A stretch of DNA of 64,000 nucleotides from Holophagales bacterium (GTDB lineage Bacteria; Acidobacteriota; Thermoanaerobaculia; Multivoradales; Multivoraceae), in the NCBI GenBank assembly GCA_009837085.1, contig VXUF01000134.1:16691-80690 (forward strand), in the 5' to 3' direction. Both the position numbers and the translations under genes were made by a program. The notes under the pieces were generated by a model that saw only the letters and a list, made by a program, of their open reading frames with translations, was not told where the DNA came from and did no database searches. Below are positions 29,042 through 38,307 of the stretch, one piece after another (position 1 is the first letter of the stretch; every line of letters begins with the position of its first letter).

Positions 29042-30192
29042 GCGAACTCGGCGGCCAGATCGATGCCGCCGTTGCGCCAGGCCGCGTCGGTGACCTGCAG
29101 TTCGCCGGCCGGGGCGAAGCGCGAGACGCCGGCTTGCTCGAAGGCGCGGCGGATGGTCGCGGGCAAATGGCCGGCGATGGCTATGTCCTGAAGGCGGCCG
29201 TTCCAGTCGTCGAGCGGCGGGACGCCTTCGACCGTGTGAATGCGGACGGTGCGGAGGCCGGGCGAGGGGCTGATCCGCGGGTCGGGTTCGACGATGACGG
29301 TGCCCGCGTCGAGCGCGTCTCCATGCCAGTCGAGGTCTCGAAGTTCGGCGTCCTCGCGGGCGAGGCGGACGCCGGCACGGTCGGTCGTGTTGCTGCGGCC
29401 GGGCGGGAGATCGAGTGCGAGTTCGGTGAGGGCCCTTGCGAGGGCGGCGGCGAAGGTGGGGGCGGTGTCCGGCTCGGCGAAGACGGCGTGGACGGAAAGG
29501 CAGCCGCGCTGGTCGAAGGCCGCGATGTCGAGCGCCATGCCGAGGGCGGCCTGGTTCAAGTCGGCGCCGGGATCGACCCAGCCGAGGCTGAGCCTGGGGC
29601 CGAAGGCGATGAGGCGCCCTACGGCGGCGGACTGGAGGGCATCGATCGTTGCCTCCCCGCCGTAAGCCACGACGAGGCGGGCGGAGGCGTGGAGTGGCGC
29701 CTCGACCGCTTCGTCGCCGCCCGCCCAGGTGACGGCGGCGTAGGCGTCGCGCAGCACGGGCAGCCGCCGGCCGAGGGCGGCGAGGAAGACGGTGGCGAAG
29801 TGGGGCTCGGCGCGGGAGGACTTGAAGAGGACGGGAGCGCGCGCGGCGAGCGCGGGCAGCAGGGGCTGGAGGATCAGACCTGGCGGCTCGGCCGGAAGAA
29901 CGACCAGGCTGAAACCGTCCTCCTGTTGGCGGTGCGGCCGCTGAAGTTCGGCGGCCGCGCCATCCCCGAGCATGCCTTCGCCGATGCTCCTCAGGCCGTG
30001 CCCAAGGCCGGCCGGCGAGAGGCCGGAGGATTGAAGCAGGTGAGGGTCGAGATCGCGGCGCTCCGGGCTGTCGGCATCGAGGAAGGCGCCGAGCGTGTCG
30101 TTCCAGGCGGTGAGCAGGGCGTCGTTCGGGATGGCGCGGAGGGACGGTGCGGCCGCTGCCAGCCTATGAGCGATGACTGCGGGTGAGCTCAT
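28960..30192 (-). CDS. LuxC-like acyl-CoA reductase
   Basis: Overall LuxC-like order: VLPAEPPGLILQPLLPALAARAPVLFKSS, VTWAGGDEAVEAP, DIAAFDQRGCLSVHAVF (Cys-containing). Start taken at MSSPAVIAH (30192). Confidence 0.82.
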   Translation of the reverse strand: MSSPAVIAHRLAAAAPSLRAIPNDALLTAWNDTLGAFLDADSPERRDLDPHLLQSSGLSPAGLGHGLRSIGEGMLGDGAAAELQRPHRQQEDGFSLVVLPAEPPGLILQPLLPALAARAPVLFKSSRAEPHFATVFLAALGRRLPVLRDAYAAVTWAGGDEAVEAPLHASARLVVAYGGEATIDALQSAAVGRLIAFGPRLSLGWVDPGADLNQAALGMALDIAAFDQRGCLSVHAVFAEPDTAPTFAAALARALTELALDLPPGRSNTTDRAGVRLAREDAELRDLDWHGDALDAGTVIVEPDPRISPSPGLRTVRIHTVEGVPPLDDWNGRLQDIAIAGHLPATIRRAFEQAGVSRFAPAGELQVTDAAWRNGGIDLAAEFAYGSGGKPDTVSTTTPPSTRNDRGNVR

Positions 30193-30198
30193 GCGGAG

Positions 30199-30235
30199 CC
30201 GGCGCTCCGCGCCGGATGCCGGCGGGGACGCCGGC
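30199..30235. repeat. Two adjacent perfect GC-rich hairpins (REP-like)
   Basis: CCGGCGC-TCC-GCGCCGG (30199-30215) and GCCGGCG-GGGA-CGCCGGC (30218-30235), in the non-coding gap between the luxE-like and luxC-like genes. Confidence 0.85.
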
Positions 30236-30256
30236 GCACCCAGTAGGGACCTCCCG

Positions 30257-31312
30257 TCACATCGCACCCAGTTCCTCGGCCGTCAGCGAACAGCCGCGCA
30301 GTTCGGCGCCGCTGGCGCGGCCGAGCAGCCGGAAGGCGCCGTCCTCCCTGACGCCGAGGTCCTCCGTGAGCACGTGGCAGACGGAACCGACGTTTGCCAG
30401 ATCGAAGAGAGCGAGGAGCCCCGTTTCGCCGTCCTCGACCTCTTCGAGCGTTTCCGGATCCAGCACCCGGAACGGCATCCACGGCGGCGTGCGCAGCCGC
30501 TCGCCGCCGGGCCGGGAGTAGGCCTGGCTGGTCAGTTCGGTCATGCCGTACTCGCGCACCACGGCGTCCGGGCGGAGGCTGAGCAGCGTGCGGGCGCGTC
30601 GCCGGACCGCCTCGGGGGTCGTCTCCAGGCTCCGCCCCTTGAAGCCGCCGGTCTCGAAGACGCGGCTGCCCGGCGCAAGCCGGATGGCGCCGCCCGCTTC
30701 GTCTTCGAGCCGGTCGAGCAGCAGGACGAGGGCCAGGGCGGTGGCGAGGACAAGAACGGGCTCGCCCTCCGCCCGCGCGCGGAGCCAGCGGCAGGCGAGA
30801 TCCAGGTCGATGCCGGCGTCCTGGACTGCCCAGGCGCTGCCGGGCGCGGCGTGGCGCTCGAACACGTGAGCCGCCATGAACGAGAGGCTCGAGTCGGGAG
30901 CGATCGCGCGGTCGGGGATGAGCGAGAGGATCGGGAGGCGTCCCGTGCCCGCGGGCAGGCAGGCGTCGGCGAAGGAGGCGTCGACCACGGTCCGGTAGAG
31001 GTCGGGATAGGGGTGGTAGTGAACGCTCCGTCGTTCCGCGCCTCGGGTGGTGCCGCTGCTCCTGAAGACCTCGCGGGGTTCGGCGGCGGCGAGCCTCAGT
31101 GACTTGAAGGCGGAGGTGGGCACGGCCGGTGCGAGGCGCCAGTCCTCGAGCGCGCCGGGGTCAATGCCGCGCCGGTCGCACAGGCGGCGGTAGGGCTCGA
31201 CCCGCTCATACCCGTAGCGGACGGCCGCCGCGGCAAGCTCGACGAACTCGCCGTCGAAGGCGCCATCGCCCGCGGCGATGAAGGCTTCGATTCGCTGGAT
31301 CAGAGCCGTCAC
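30257..31312 (-). CDS. LuxE-like acyl-protein synthetase / adenylate-forming acyltransferase
   Basis: VFRSSGTTRGAERRSVHYHPYPDLYR, LSLIPDRAIAPDSSLSFMAAHV, VFETGGFKGRS, REYGMTELTSQAYS. GTG start at 31312. Confidence 0.83.
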   Translation of the reverse strand: MTALIQRIEAFIAAGDGAFDGEFVELAAAAVRYGYERVEPYRRLCDRRGIDPGALEDWRLAPAVPTSAFKSLRLAAAEPREVFRSSGTTRGAERRSVHYHPYPDLYRTVVDASFADACLPAGTGRLPILSLIPDRAIAPDSSLSFMAAHVFERHAAPGSAWAVQDAGIDLDLACRWLRARAEGEPVLVLATALALVLLLDRLEDEAGGAIRLAPGSRVFETGGFKGRSLETTPEAVRRRARTLLSLRPDAVVREYGMTELTSQAYSRPGGERLRTPPWMPFRVLDPETLEEVEDGETGLLALFDLANVGSVCHVLTEDLGVREDGAFRLLGRASGAELRGCSLTAEELGAM

Positions 31313-33792
31313 GACCGGTCCTCGCCGCCCGCCGCGAGCGGCGCGGTCTCGCCGAAGAAGGCGGCGGCGGTGGTGGCCGGATGGCCGGCGATGTCGGCTT
31401 CTTCGTCGTCGGCGGACCCGGGCCACCACTCCGCGGGCAGGTGCCGCCGGTAGGGGCGCTGCAGGAAGCGGCGGTCGAAGAGGGCGATGACGCCGCGGTC
31501 CTCGGCGGAGCGGATCAGCCGGCCGGCGGCCTGGACCACGCGGGTCATTCCCGGAACGACGAACGCGTACTCGAAGCCGCGCTCGAAGCGCTCGTCGTAG
31601 TAGGCCTGAAGCAGCTTCTGCTCCATCGTCACCGCGGGCAGGCAGGGGCCGACCACGGCCACGGCGAGCAACGCGTCGCCCGGGTAGTCGACGCCTTCCG
31701 AGAACACGCCGCCGGCCACGGCCAGGAGCAGCATGTCGCCGTGGAGCGGACTGGTCAGGGCGTCGAGCACTTCCTTCCGCTTCTCCTCGCTGGTCGTCTG
31801 CTGCTGGACCAGGACGGTGCGGCCGCAGTCGGGGAGCCGCTCCTGGACCTCGGCGAGGAATCGGTAGCTGGGGAAGATCGCCATCGAGTTGCCAGGAACG
31901 GAGCGGGCGAACTCGGCCAGCCGCTCGGCGATCGGGCCGTAGTTCTCGTCGCGGGTCCGGTAGGTCGTCGTGACCGAGGTGTCGACGACGACCCGCCGGT
32001 TCCCGGCCGGGAACGCGCTCGGCACCTCGAGGGTCGAGGTGCGGGCCGGGTCGAGGCCGAGCAGGTCGCGGTAGAACTCGAACGGTTGCAGGGTCGCGGA
32101 CAGGCCGATCGTCGAGCGGCAGCGGTTGATCGTGGCCCCCAGAAAGGAGCTCGCGTCCTTGCACAGGATGGCCAGGCTGGGCTCGCGGTCGATTCGCCGG
32201 AACAGGAAGCTGAAGGACTCCGCGTGTTTCGGCTGCGAGGCGAGCTGGAGGGTGTTCAGGAACCGCAGCAGCTCGAAGTAGAGCTCGACGAAGGCGTCGT
32301 TCGCGGCGAAGGAACGGGTGTCGCGGCGAAACTCCAGGTAGTCCACGAAGCCCCGGTCGAAGGCGGCCCGCAGTCGCCAGAGTTGTTCTTCGGGCGCGGC
32401 GCCCTCGGCCACCGCGTTGCGGTCGGGGCCGTCTACTGCCAGGTCGACCTCGCCCTGGATCAGAACCTCGAGAGCGGCGCAGAGTTCCCGCAGGCGCTCG
32501 GTCGGCCCGCCCTCGCTGCCGCGGCCGGCCCGGCGCAGACCCGCCCGGGCCGCCCGGCAGCTTGCCGCCGAGAGTGCGGGGCTGTAGTAGCCGCGGCCCC
32601 GGTCGATCAGGTTGTGGATCTCGTCGACGATGAGAACGGTGCCGGATAAGTCGGCGTCGCCCTGAAACTCGGTCAGCTTGACGAAGGGGTCGAGGGCGTA
32701 GTTGTAGTCGCCGACCACGACCTGCACCCGCCGGCCGAGTTCGAGGCTGATCTCGAACGGGCAGGCCCGGACCCCCTTCGAGACGTCGAAGATCGTGTCC
32801 GGTCCAAGCAGGCTGTGTCCGTCGAGCAGCCGGGGGATGACCTGGCTCCGCTGCAGCTTGACGTAGTAGTCGCGGGCGTACTGGCAGTAGTCCTCGTGGC
32901 AGATGATCTCGTCGTTCGCGCACATCCGCGCCTTGGCGCGGAGGTGCAGGGCGTGGAAGGCGCGCTCACGGTTCAGCAGGTCGATCACCCGGTTGGCCAT
33001 CGCCTGCTGCGTGTTCTTCGCGGTGAGCACGAACACGCGCAGGTCCCGCGCCAGCGCCTCGCGGAGCACCGGGAACAGGACGGCGGCGGTCTTGCCCAGC
33101 CCGGTCGGCGCCTGGACCAGCAGGTGCTCGCGCTGCTCGACGGCGAGGCCGGAGCGGTCGATGATCTCCTGCTGTCCGGGCCGAGGCTGGTGGAAGGGGA
33201 ACTCCAGGCGTTCGGCGGCCAGCTCGCGGCGCTGGCGCTCGGCTCTCTCCGACTCGTACTCGCGGACGAGCCGGTTGAGTCGCTGCCGGATGTCGGAGTC
33301 GAGCTCCTCGAAGTCGAGTTCCACGTCGAGGCGGTCGATCCCGGCGGTGCCGATCTCGATCAGCACGAGTTCGGCGCGCACCGGCAGCGCGGCGGCGACG
33401 CCCGAGCGGTGGACGATCCAGGCGTAGATCGCGGCCTGCCGGCGGTAGGTGGCGAGCAACGCCGGCGAGGGCTCCGTGTTGGGCCGCACGGACTTGATCT
33501 CCTCGATCGCCAGACGGCCGTCCGCGTCCCGGTAGATCCCGTCCGCCCGGCCGGTCAGGGTGATCTTCCAGCCCCGGTGCTCGAACTCGAAGGACAGCTC
33601 GACCTCGCGCCGGTAGCTCGGCTCGCGCTCCATCGCCTGTTCCTGGTAGCGGCTGTGGATCGCCTGGCCCACCCAGAGCCGCTCGAAACCGCCGCGATTG
33701 GCGAACCCGAGGTGCCTCGCGGCGCTGTGTTCGAGCAGGTCCGCCACGGACAGCCGGAGCGTCCTCCCGTCGTCGTCGAAACGCGGCGGCAT
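31309..33792 (-). CDS. PD-(D/E)XK nuclease - XPD/DinG-like Fe-S helicase fusion
   Basis: N-terminal Cas4/RecB-like HSRYQE...GRADGIYRD...IEEIKS; helicase Walker A APTGLGKT, VDEIH, four-Cys Fe-S candidate MCANDEIICHEDYC...ACPFE; C-terminal VVQAAGRLIRSAEDRG. Confidence 0.88.
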   Translation of the reverse strand: MPPRFDDDGRTLRLSVADLLEHSAARHLGFANRGGFERLWVGQAIHSRYQEQAMEREPSYRREVELSFEFEHRGWKITLTGRADGIYRDADGRLAIEEIKSVRPNTEPSPALLATYRRQAAIYAWIVHRSGVAAALPVRAELVLIEIGTAGIDRLDVELDFEELDSDIRQRLNRLVREYESERAERQRRELAAERLEFPFHQPRPGQQEIIDRSGLAVEQREHLLVQAPTGLGKTAAVLFPVLREALARDLRVFVLTAKNTQQAMANRVIDLLNRERAFHALHLRAKARMCANDEIICHEDYCQYARDYYVKLQRSQVIPRLLDGHSLLGPDTIFDVSKGVRACPFEISLELGRRVQVVVGDYNYALDPFVKLTEFQGDADLSGTVLIVDEIHNLIDRGRGYYSPALSAASCRAARAGLRRAGRGSEGGPTERLRELCAALEVLIQGEVDLAVDGPDRNAVAEGAAPEEQLWRLRAAFDRGFVDYLEFRRDTRSFAANDAFVELYFELLRFLNTLQLASQPKHAESFSFLFRRIDREPSLAILCKDASSFLGATINRCRSTIGLSATLQPFEFYRDLLGLDPARTSTLEVPSAFPAGNRRVVVDTSVTTTYRTRDENYGPIAERLAEFARSVPGNSMAIFPSYRFLAEVQERLPDCGRTVLVQQQTTSEEKRKEVLDALTSPLHGDMLLLAVAGGVFSEGVDYPGDALLAVAVVGPCLPAVTMEQKLLQAYYDERFERGFEYAFVVPGMTRVVQAAGRLIRSAEDRGVIALFDRRFLQRPYRRHLPAEWWPGSADDEEADIAGHPATTAAAFFGETAPLAAGGEDRS

Positions 33793-33855
33793 AGGCGGCG
33801 AGACTACCGTTTCAGCGGTTGTCTTCCGGGGGCCGATGGCATAGCCTCGTTTGCT

Positions 33856-34893
33856 ATGCCTGACAACTTTCCCGGTGCCGACAGCCCCCTCGATCTCGGC
33901 AATGTGACCAAGGCGCTGCGCGAGCGCCTGGGCGGTCTGAAGATCATCGCCGTGGTGGTCGTGGCCGGCCTCCTGGCCCTGTCCAGTGTCTACACGGTGC
34001 AGCCCGAGGAGGTGGGGGTCATCCTCCGTCTCGGCAAGTACGCGGGCACGACCGAGCCGGGCCTGCGCTTCAAGATCCCGCTGGTCGACGACTTGACCAA
34101 GGTGCCCGTGAGGCGCCAGTTGAAGCAGGAGTTCGGCTTCAGCAGCGAGAGCGTGGGGGTGCGAAGCTCCTTCGTGTCCAACCCGGACGAGGCGAACATG
34201 CTGACCGGCGACCTGAACGCCGCGGTCGTCGAGTGGGTGGTCCAGTACCGGGTCGTCGACCCCTACCAGTATCTCTTCCGGGTTCGCCGCCTGGACGCGA
34301 CCTTCCGCGACATGAGCGAGGCGGTGATGCGCAAGGTGGTCGGGGACCGCACGGTGAACGAAGTGCTGACCGTCGGCCGGGCGGAGATCGAGGGCGCGGT
34401 GAAGGTCGAGCTGCAGGAGTTGTGCAACCAGTACGAGACCGGGATCGCCATCGACCAGGTGGTGCTCCAGAGCAACAACCCGCCCGAGCCGGTCAAGCCG
34501 TCCTTCAACGCGGTCAACCAGGCCGAGCAGGAGCTCGAACGGCTGGTCAACGAAGCCGAGGCGGAGTACAACCGGGTCATTCCCCGAGCCGAGGGTCAGG
34601 CGCTGCAGACGATCCAGCAGGCTGAGGGTTACGCGCTCGACCGGGTGAACCGGGCCCAGGGCGACGCGACCCGTTTCAACGCCCTCTACGAGGAGTTCCG
34701 CCAGGCGCCGGAGGTGACGCGCAAGCGGCTGTTCATCGAGACGATGGAGCGCGTGCTGCCGAAGGTAGGCCGGAAGATCGTCGTCGACGAGGACGTCGAC
34801 GGTCTGACGCCGATCATGAGCTTCGAGGGAGTCAGCGCCGCGAGAACCTCGCGGCAGGTCGCGGCCCAGCAGGCCGGGGAGGGAACGCCGTGA
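33856..34893 (+). CDS. hflK: FtsH protease activity modulator HflK
   Basis: SPFH/band-7 protein: YTVQPEEVGVILRLGKYAGTTEPGLRFKIP; followed by hflC. Confidence 0.93.
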   Translation: MPDNFPGADSPLDLGNVTKALRERLGGLKIIAVVVVAGLLALSSVYTVQPEEVGVILRLGKYAGTTEPGLRFKIPLVDDLTKVPVRRQLKQEFGFSSESVGVRSSFVSNPDEANMLTGDLNAAVVEWVVQYRVVDPYQYLFRVRRLDATFRDMSEAVMRKVVGDRTVNEVLTVGRAEIEGAVKVELQELCNQYETGIAIDQVVLQSNNPPEPVKPSFNAVNQAEQELERLVNEAEAEYNRVIPRAEGQALQTIQQAEGYALDRVNRAQGDATRFNALYEEFRQAPEVTRKRLFIETMERVLPKVGRKIVVDEDVDGLTPIMSFEGVSAARTSRQVAAQQAGEGTP

Positions 34894-35846
34894 AGGTCCT
34901 GACCATCCTCCTGGTCCTGGTGGTGCTGCTCGTCGCGAGCAACGCGCTGTTCATCGTTCCCGAGGATCGCCAGGCGATCATCACGCAGTTCGGCGCTCCG
35001 GTTGGTGACGCGATCGATACTCCCGGACTGAAGTTTAAGCTGCCCTTCATCCAGAAGGCCCACTACTTCGACCGCCGCTTCCTGGAGTGGCAGGGTTCCG
35101 CCGAGGAACTGCCGACGCGCGACAAGGTCTTCATCTTCGTCGATACCTACGCCCGGTGGCGGATCTCCGACCCCCTGCTGTTCTTCCAGCGGTTGCGCGA
35201 CGAGCTGGGTGCGCAGTCGCGGCTCGACGACATCCTGGACGGCGAGACCCGCAACGCGATCGCCAACCACGACCTGATCGAGGTGATCCGCAGTTCGAAC
35301 CGCGAGGCCGCGGCGGACGAGTCGTACCCGGACGCCGGCGGCGGCCTCGACGAGGACGGAGGCGGCGGTCTCGAGGAAATCGTCACCGGCCGCGACAAGA
35401 TCCGCCAGGACATCCTGGCCGCGGCCCAGGACCGGACCGCGGATCTGGGCATCGAGGTGCTGGACGTGCAGTTCCGGCGCATCAACTACGGCCAGCAGGT
35501 CGAGCCGGACGTGTTCAACCGGATGATCTCGGAACGGCAGCGGATTGCCGACCGGTTCCGCTCCCAGGGCCAGGGTCAGGCCTCGGAGATTCTCGGCAAC
35601 ATGGACCGCGACCTGAAGCGGATCGAGTCGGAGGCCTACCGTCAGGCGACCGAGATCCGGGGCCGGGCCGACGCGGAGGCGACCGAGATCTACGCTTCGG
35701 CGTACAACCAGTCGGTCCAGTCGAGGAACTTCTACGAGTTCCTGCGCACGATGGAGGCCTTCGAGAAGACGATCGATCCGAACACCTGGCTGGTCGTCTC
35801 GACCGACAGCGACTACTTCAGCTTCCTGAAGGCGAGCGGCCCATAG
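34890..35846 (+). CDS. hflC: Protease modulator HflC
   Basis: FIVPEDRQAIITQFGAPVGDAIDTPGLKFKLPFIQ...YARWRISDPLLFFQ; overlaps hflK by 4 nt. Confidence 0.94.
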   Translation: MKVLTILLVLVVLLVASNALFIVPEDRQAIITQFGAPVGDAIDTPGLKFKLPFIQKAHYFDRRFLEWQGSAEELPTRDKVFIFVDTYARWRISDPLLFFQRLRDELGAQSRLDDILDGETRNAIANHDLIEVIRSSNREAAADESYPDAGGGLDEDGGGGLEEIVTGRDKIRQDILAAAQDRTADLGIEVLDVQFRRINYGQQVEPDVFNRMISERQRIADRFRSQGQGQASEILGNMDRDLKRIESEAYRQATEIRGRADAEATEIYASAYNQSVQSRNFYEFLRTMEAFEKTIDPNTWLVVSTDSDYFSFLKASGP

Positions 35847-35872
35847 CTGCCGGTCCGGCGGTCAGTCGATAG

Positions 35873-37072
35873 ATGACCGGTCTGATTGGACTCCTGGTCA
35901 TTCCGGGCATCGCCTGGCTGCTCTCCACGAACCGCTTCAGGGTCCGCTGGCGGACGGTGGTCACGGGCATCGCGATCCAGTTCGCTCTTGCCCTGCTGAT
36001 TCTGAAGACGGCCCCTGGTCGAGCCTTCTTCGCCGGCGCGACGGAAGTCGTGACGGGTTTCCTCGAGTTTGCCGACGAGGGCTCACGGTTCGTCTTCGGC
36101 CAGGGGTTCGACCTGGTTCCCTTCGCCTTCCGGGTGCTGCCGACGATCATCTTCTTCTCGAGCGTGGTCGCGGTCCTCTACCACCTCGGCGTCATCCAGC
36201 GGGTGGTCAAGGTCTTCGCCGTGGTGATGACGAAGGTGATGGGCACTTCCGGCCCCGAGTCGCTGTCCGCCTCGGCCAACATCTTCGTCGGCCAGACGGA
36301 AGCGCCGCTTCTCATCCGCTCCTACGTCGGCAACATGACCCGCTCGGAGCTGATGGCGGTGATGACGGGCGGCTTCGCCACCGTCGCCGGCGGCGTTCTT
36401 GCCGCCTACGTCGGGATGGGCATCTCGGCCGGCCACCTGATCGCCGCCAGCGTCATGTCGGCGCCGGCGGCCCTCGTCATGGCCAAGCTGATGGTCCCGG
36501 AAACGGAGACGGATCGGGTCTCGGCGGATACCGACTTCAAGGTCAGGACACCCTGGGCCAACATGATCGATGCCGCCGCCCAGGGGGCCGGCGACGGCCT
36601 GAAGCTGGCGCTGAACGTCGGCGCCATGCTGCTCGCCTTCATCGCCCTGGTGGCCCTGGTGAACGGCCTCCTCGGGCCAGTAGGGAGCTGGATCGGCCTT
36701 CCCGGTCTGAACCTGGAGATGATCCTCGGCTTCCTGTTCCGGCCCCTGGCCTGGGTCATGGGGGTGCCGTGGGCCGAGGCGGACGCGGTGGGCACGCTCC
36801 TCGGCCTGAAGACCGCGGCCAACGAGTTCGTCGCCTACTCCCGCTTCGAGGACATCTCGGCCGACAACCAGTTGTCGGAGAAGTCCCGGGTGATCGCCAC
36901 CTACGCCCTTTGCGGCTTCTCGAACTTCTCGTCGATCGCGATCCAGATCGGCGGCATCGGCGGCATCGCTCCGGAACGCAAGAGCGAATTGGCCAGCCTC
37001 GGCCTCCGCGCGATGATCGCCGGCACCCTCGCCTGCCTGCAGACGGCGACGATCGCCGGCCTGCTGATCTGA
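35873..37072 (+). CDS. Concentrative nucleoside transporter (NupC/CNT family)
   Basis: Multiple TM segments; [82 protein letters not shown]. Confidence 0.95.
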   Translation: MTGLIGLLVIPGIAWLLSTNRFRVRWRTVVTGIAIQFALALLILKTAPGRAFFAGATEVVTGFLEFADEGSRFVFGQGFDLVPFAFRVLPTIIFFSSVVAVLYHLGVIQRVVKVFAVVMTKVMGTSGPESLSASANIFVGQTEAPLLIRSYVGNMTRSELMAVMTGGFATVAGGVLAAYVGMGISAGHLIAASVMSAPAALVMAKLMVPETETDRVSADTDFKVRTPWANMIDAAAQGAGDGLKLALNVGAMLLAFIALVALVNGLLGPVGSWIGLPGLNLEMILGFLFRPLAWVMGVPWAEADAVGTLLGLKTAANEFVAYSRFEDISADNQLSEKSRVIATYALCGFSNFSSIAIQIGGIGGIAPERKSELASLGLRAMIAGTLACLQTATIAGLLI

Positions 37073-37105
37073 GACGGCGTGGCATCGTCGCACGCACCCG
37101 TCCGC

Positions 37106-37267
37106 TGCGGGATCGGGGGAGGGTCCCAGCGGACGTTCGCCCTCGCTTGGAGGACGTGGGGTTGGGGCTCGCTTCGGTCGACTGCGCTTCACGCCGGTCT
37201 GGGTTGAGGTGAGGGTCTCGGCAGACGCTTGTCTCCAGCCCGCTGGGACCCTCCGCCCGATCCCGCA
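37106..37267. repeat. Imperfect inverted repeat in a convergent intergenic region
   Basis: TGCGGGATCGGG-GGAGGGTCCCAGCGG (37106-37132) and its reverse complement with one extra base, CCGCTGGGACCCTCCGCCCGATCCCGCA (37240-37267). Confidence 0.9.
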
Positions 37268-37355
37268 GCAGACTGGACGTCTTCGGGGTCGTGGCTCGGA
37301 GTAGGGCGAAGCCGCGGAGCGGCGCAGCCCGCACGATGGGGCCGCCCTGCCGGAG

Positions 37356-37380
37356 CCGGCGACGATACTGGGGTCGCCGG
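37356..37380. other. Hairpin between convergent genes (possible terminator, no U-run)
   Basis: CCGGCGAC-GATACTGGG-GTCGCCGG, 8-bp perfect stem just beyond the 3' end of the CPBP gene. Confidence 0.5.
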
Positions 37381-37384
37381 GGGG

Positions 37385-38233
37385 CTATGGCCCTGCCGCG
37401 CTGGCGGCTGTGGGCACGAGGATGAGTAGCTGGATCGCGTCGAAGAGGAAGTGGGCGGCGATGGCTGGCCAGATGTTGCCTCGCCAGATGGTGAGGTAGC
37501 TGAAGCCGACGGAGAGGAGGGCGACGCCCAGGAGCATGAACGGCTGTTCGTAGGAGAGATGGGCAAGGACGAACAGGACGTTCGAGGTGACGAAGCCCGC
37601 TCTCGGCATGAGGAAGCCGCGGAAGAAGACCTCCTCGACGACGCCGGCGGAGAGGCTGACCAGGAGGCGCAGGAGCACGGGCAGGCTGCCCATCCAGAGC
37701 ACCATCTTCGGCGCTTCGCTGGGGACGTTCTCGAAGCCGCTGGCGGCGGCCAGGAGCAGGGCGGCGACCAGGACAATGAAGAGCACGCCGCCCCAGAGGA
37801 CCACGCCGGCGCCGAGGCCGACCCCTAGCTCGACCGGCACGCTTTGGCCGGTTCGGGTGCGCAGCCCGAGCTGGCTCAGGACGATCGTGCCGGCGTCGTG
37901 CCCGCAGCGCCAGTAGCCGAGGATCATCCAGGACGCGAGCGTCACGACCAGAATTCCGTGCATCAGGAACAGGTTCAGAGGGGACAGGCGTTCAAAGTCG
38001 ATCTCGTCGATGCTTGACGGCAGGCCGACCTGGCCGATGGCCGCGAACACCCCGAACCAGAGGACCAGGGCGAGCAGGACCATCGCGACGAGACGGCGAA
38101 GGTCGCCCCACGCGGCGTCTTTGAAGCCAGGCGGCAGCAGCCCTCGCGTCGCCATGGAACGGTCGATCCACCAGGCGCAGGCGATGCCCGCCACCATGGG
38201 AAGCGCTAGACGGATCAGGGTCACGGCCGGCAT
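37385..38233 (-). CDS. CPBP family intramembrane metalloprotease
   Basis: AGVVEEVFFRGFLMP (EExxxR), NVLFVLAHLSYEQ, IWPAIAAHFLFDAIQLL. Confidence 0.9.
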   Translation of the reverse strand: MPAVTLIRLALPMVAGIACAWWIDRSMATRGLLPPGFKDAAWGDLRRLVAMVLLALVLWFGVFAAIGQVGLPSSIDEIDFERLSPLNLFLMHGILVVTLASWMILGYWRCGHDAGTIVLSQLGLRTRTGQSVPVELGVGLGAGVVLWGGVLFIVLVAALLLAAASGFENVPSEAPKMVLWMGSLPVLLRLLVSLSAGVVEEVFFRGFLMPRAGFVTSNVLFVLAHLSYEQPFMLLGVALLSVGFSYLTIWRGNIWPAIAAHFLFDAIQLLILVPTAASAAGP

Positions 38234-38307
38234 CCTACTGGTAGGGTTCGGCGCTGCCGTGAACCACCCGGGAGAGGGCTTTGGACCGATTTCCAGGCGT
38301 TGATTTC

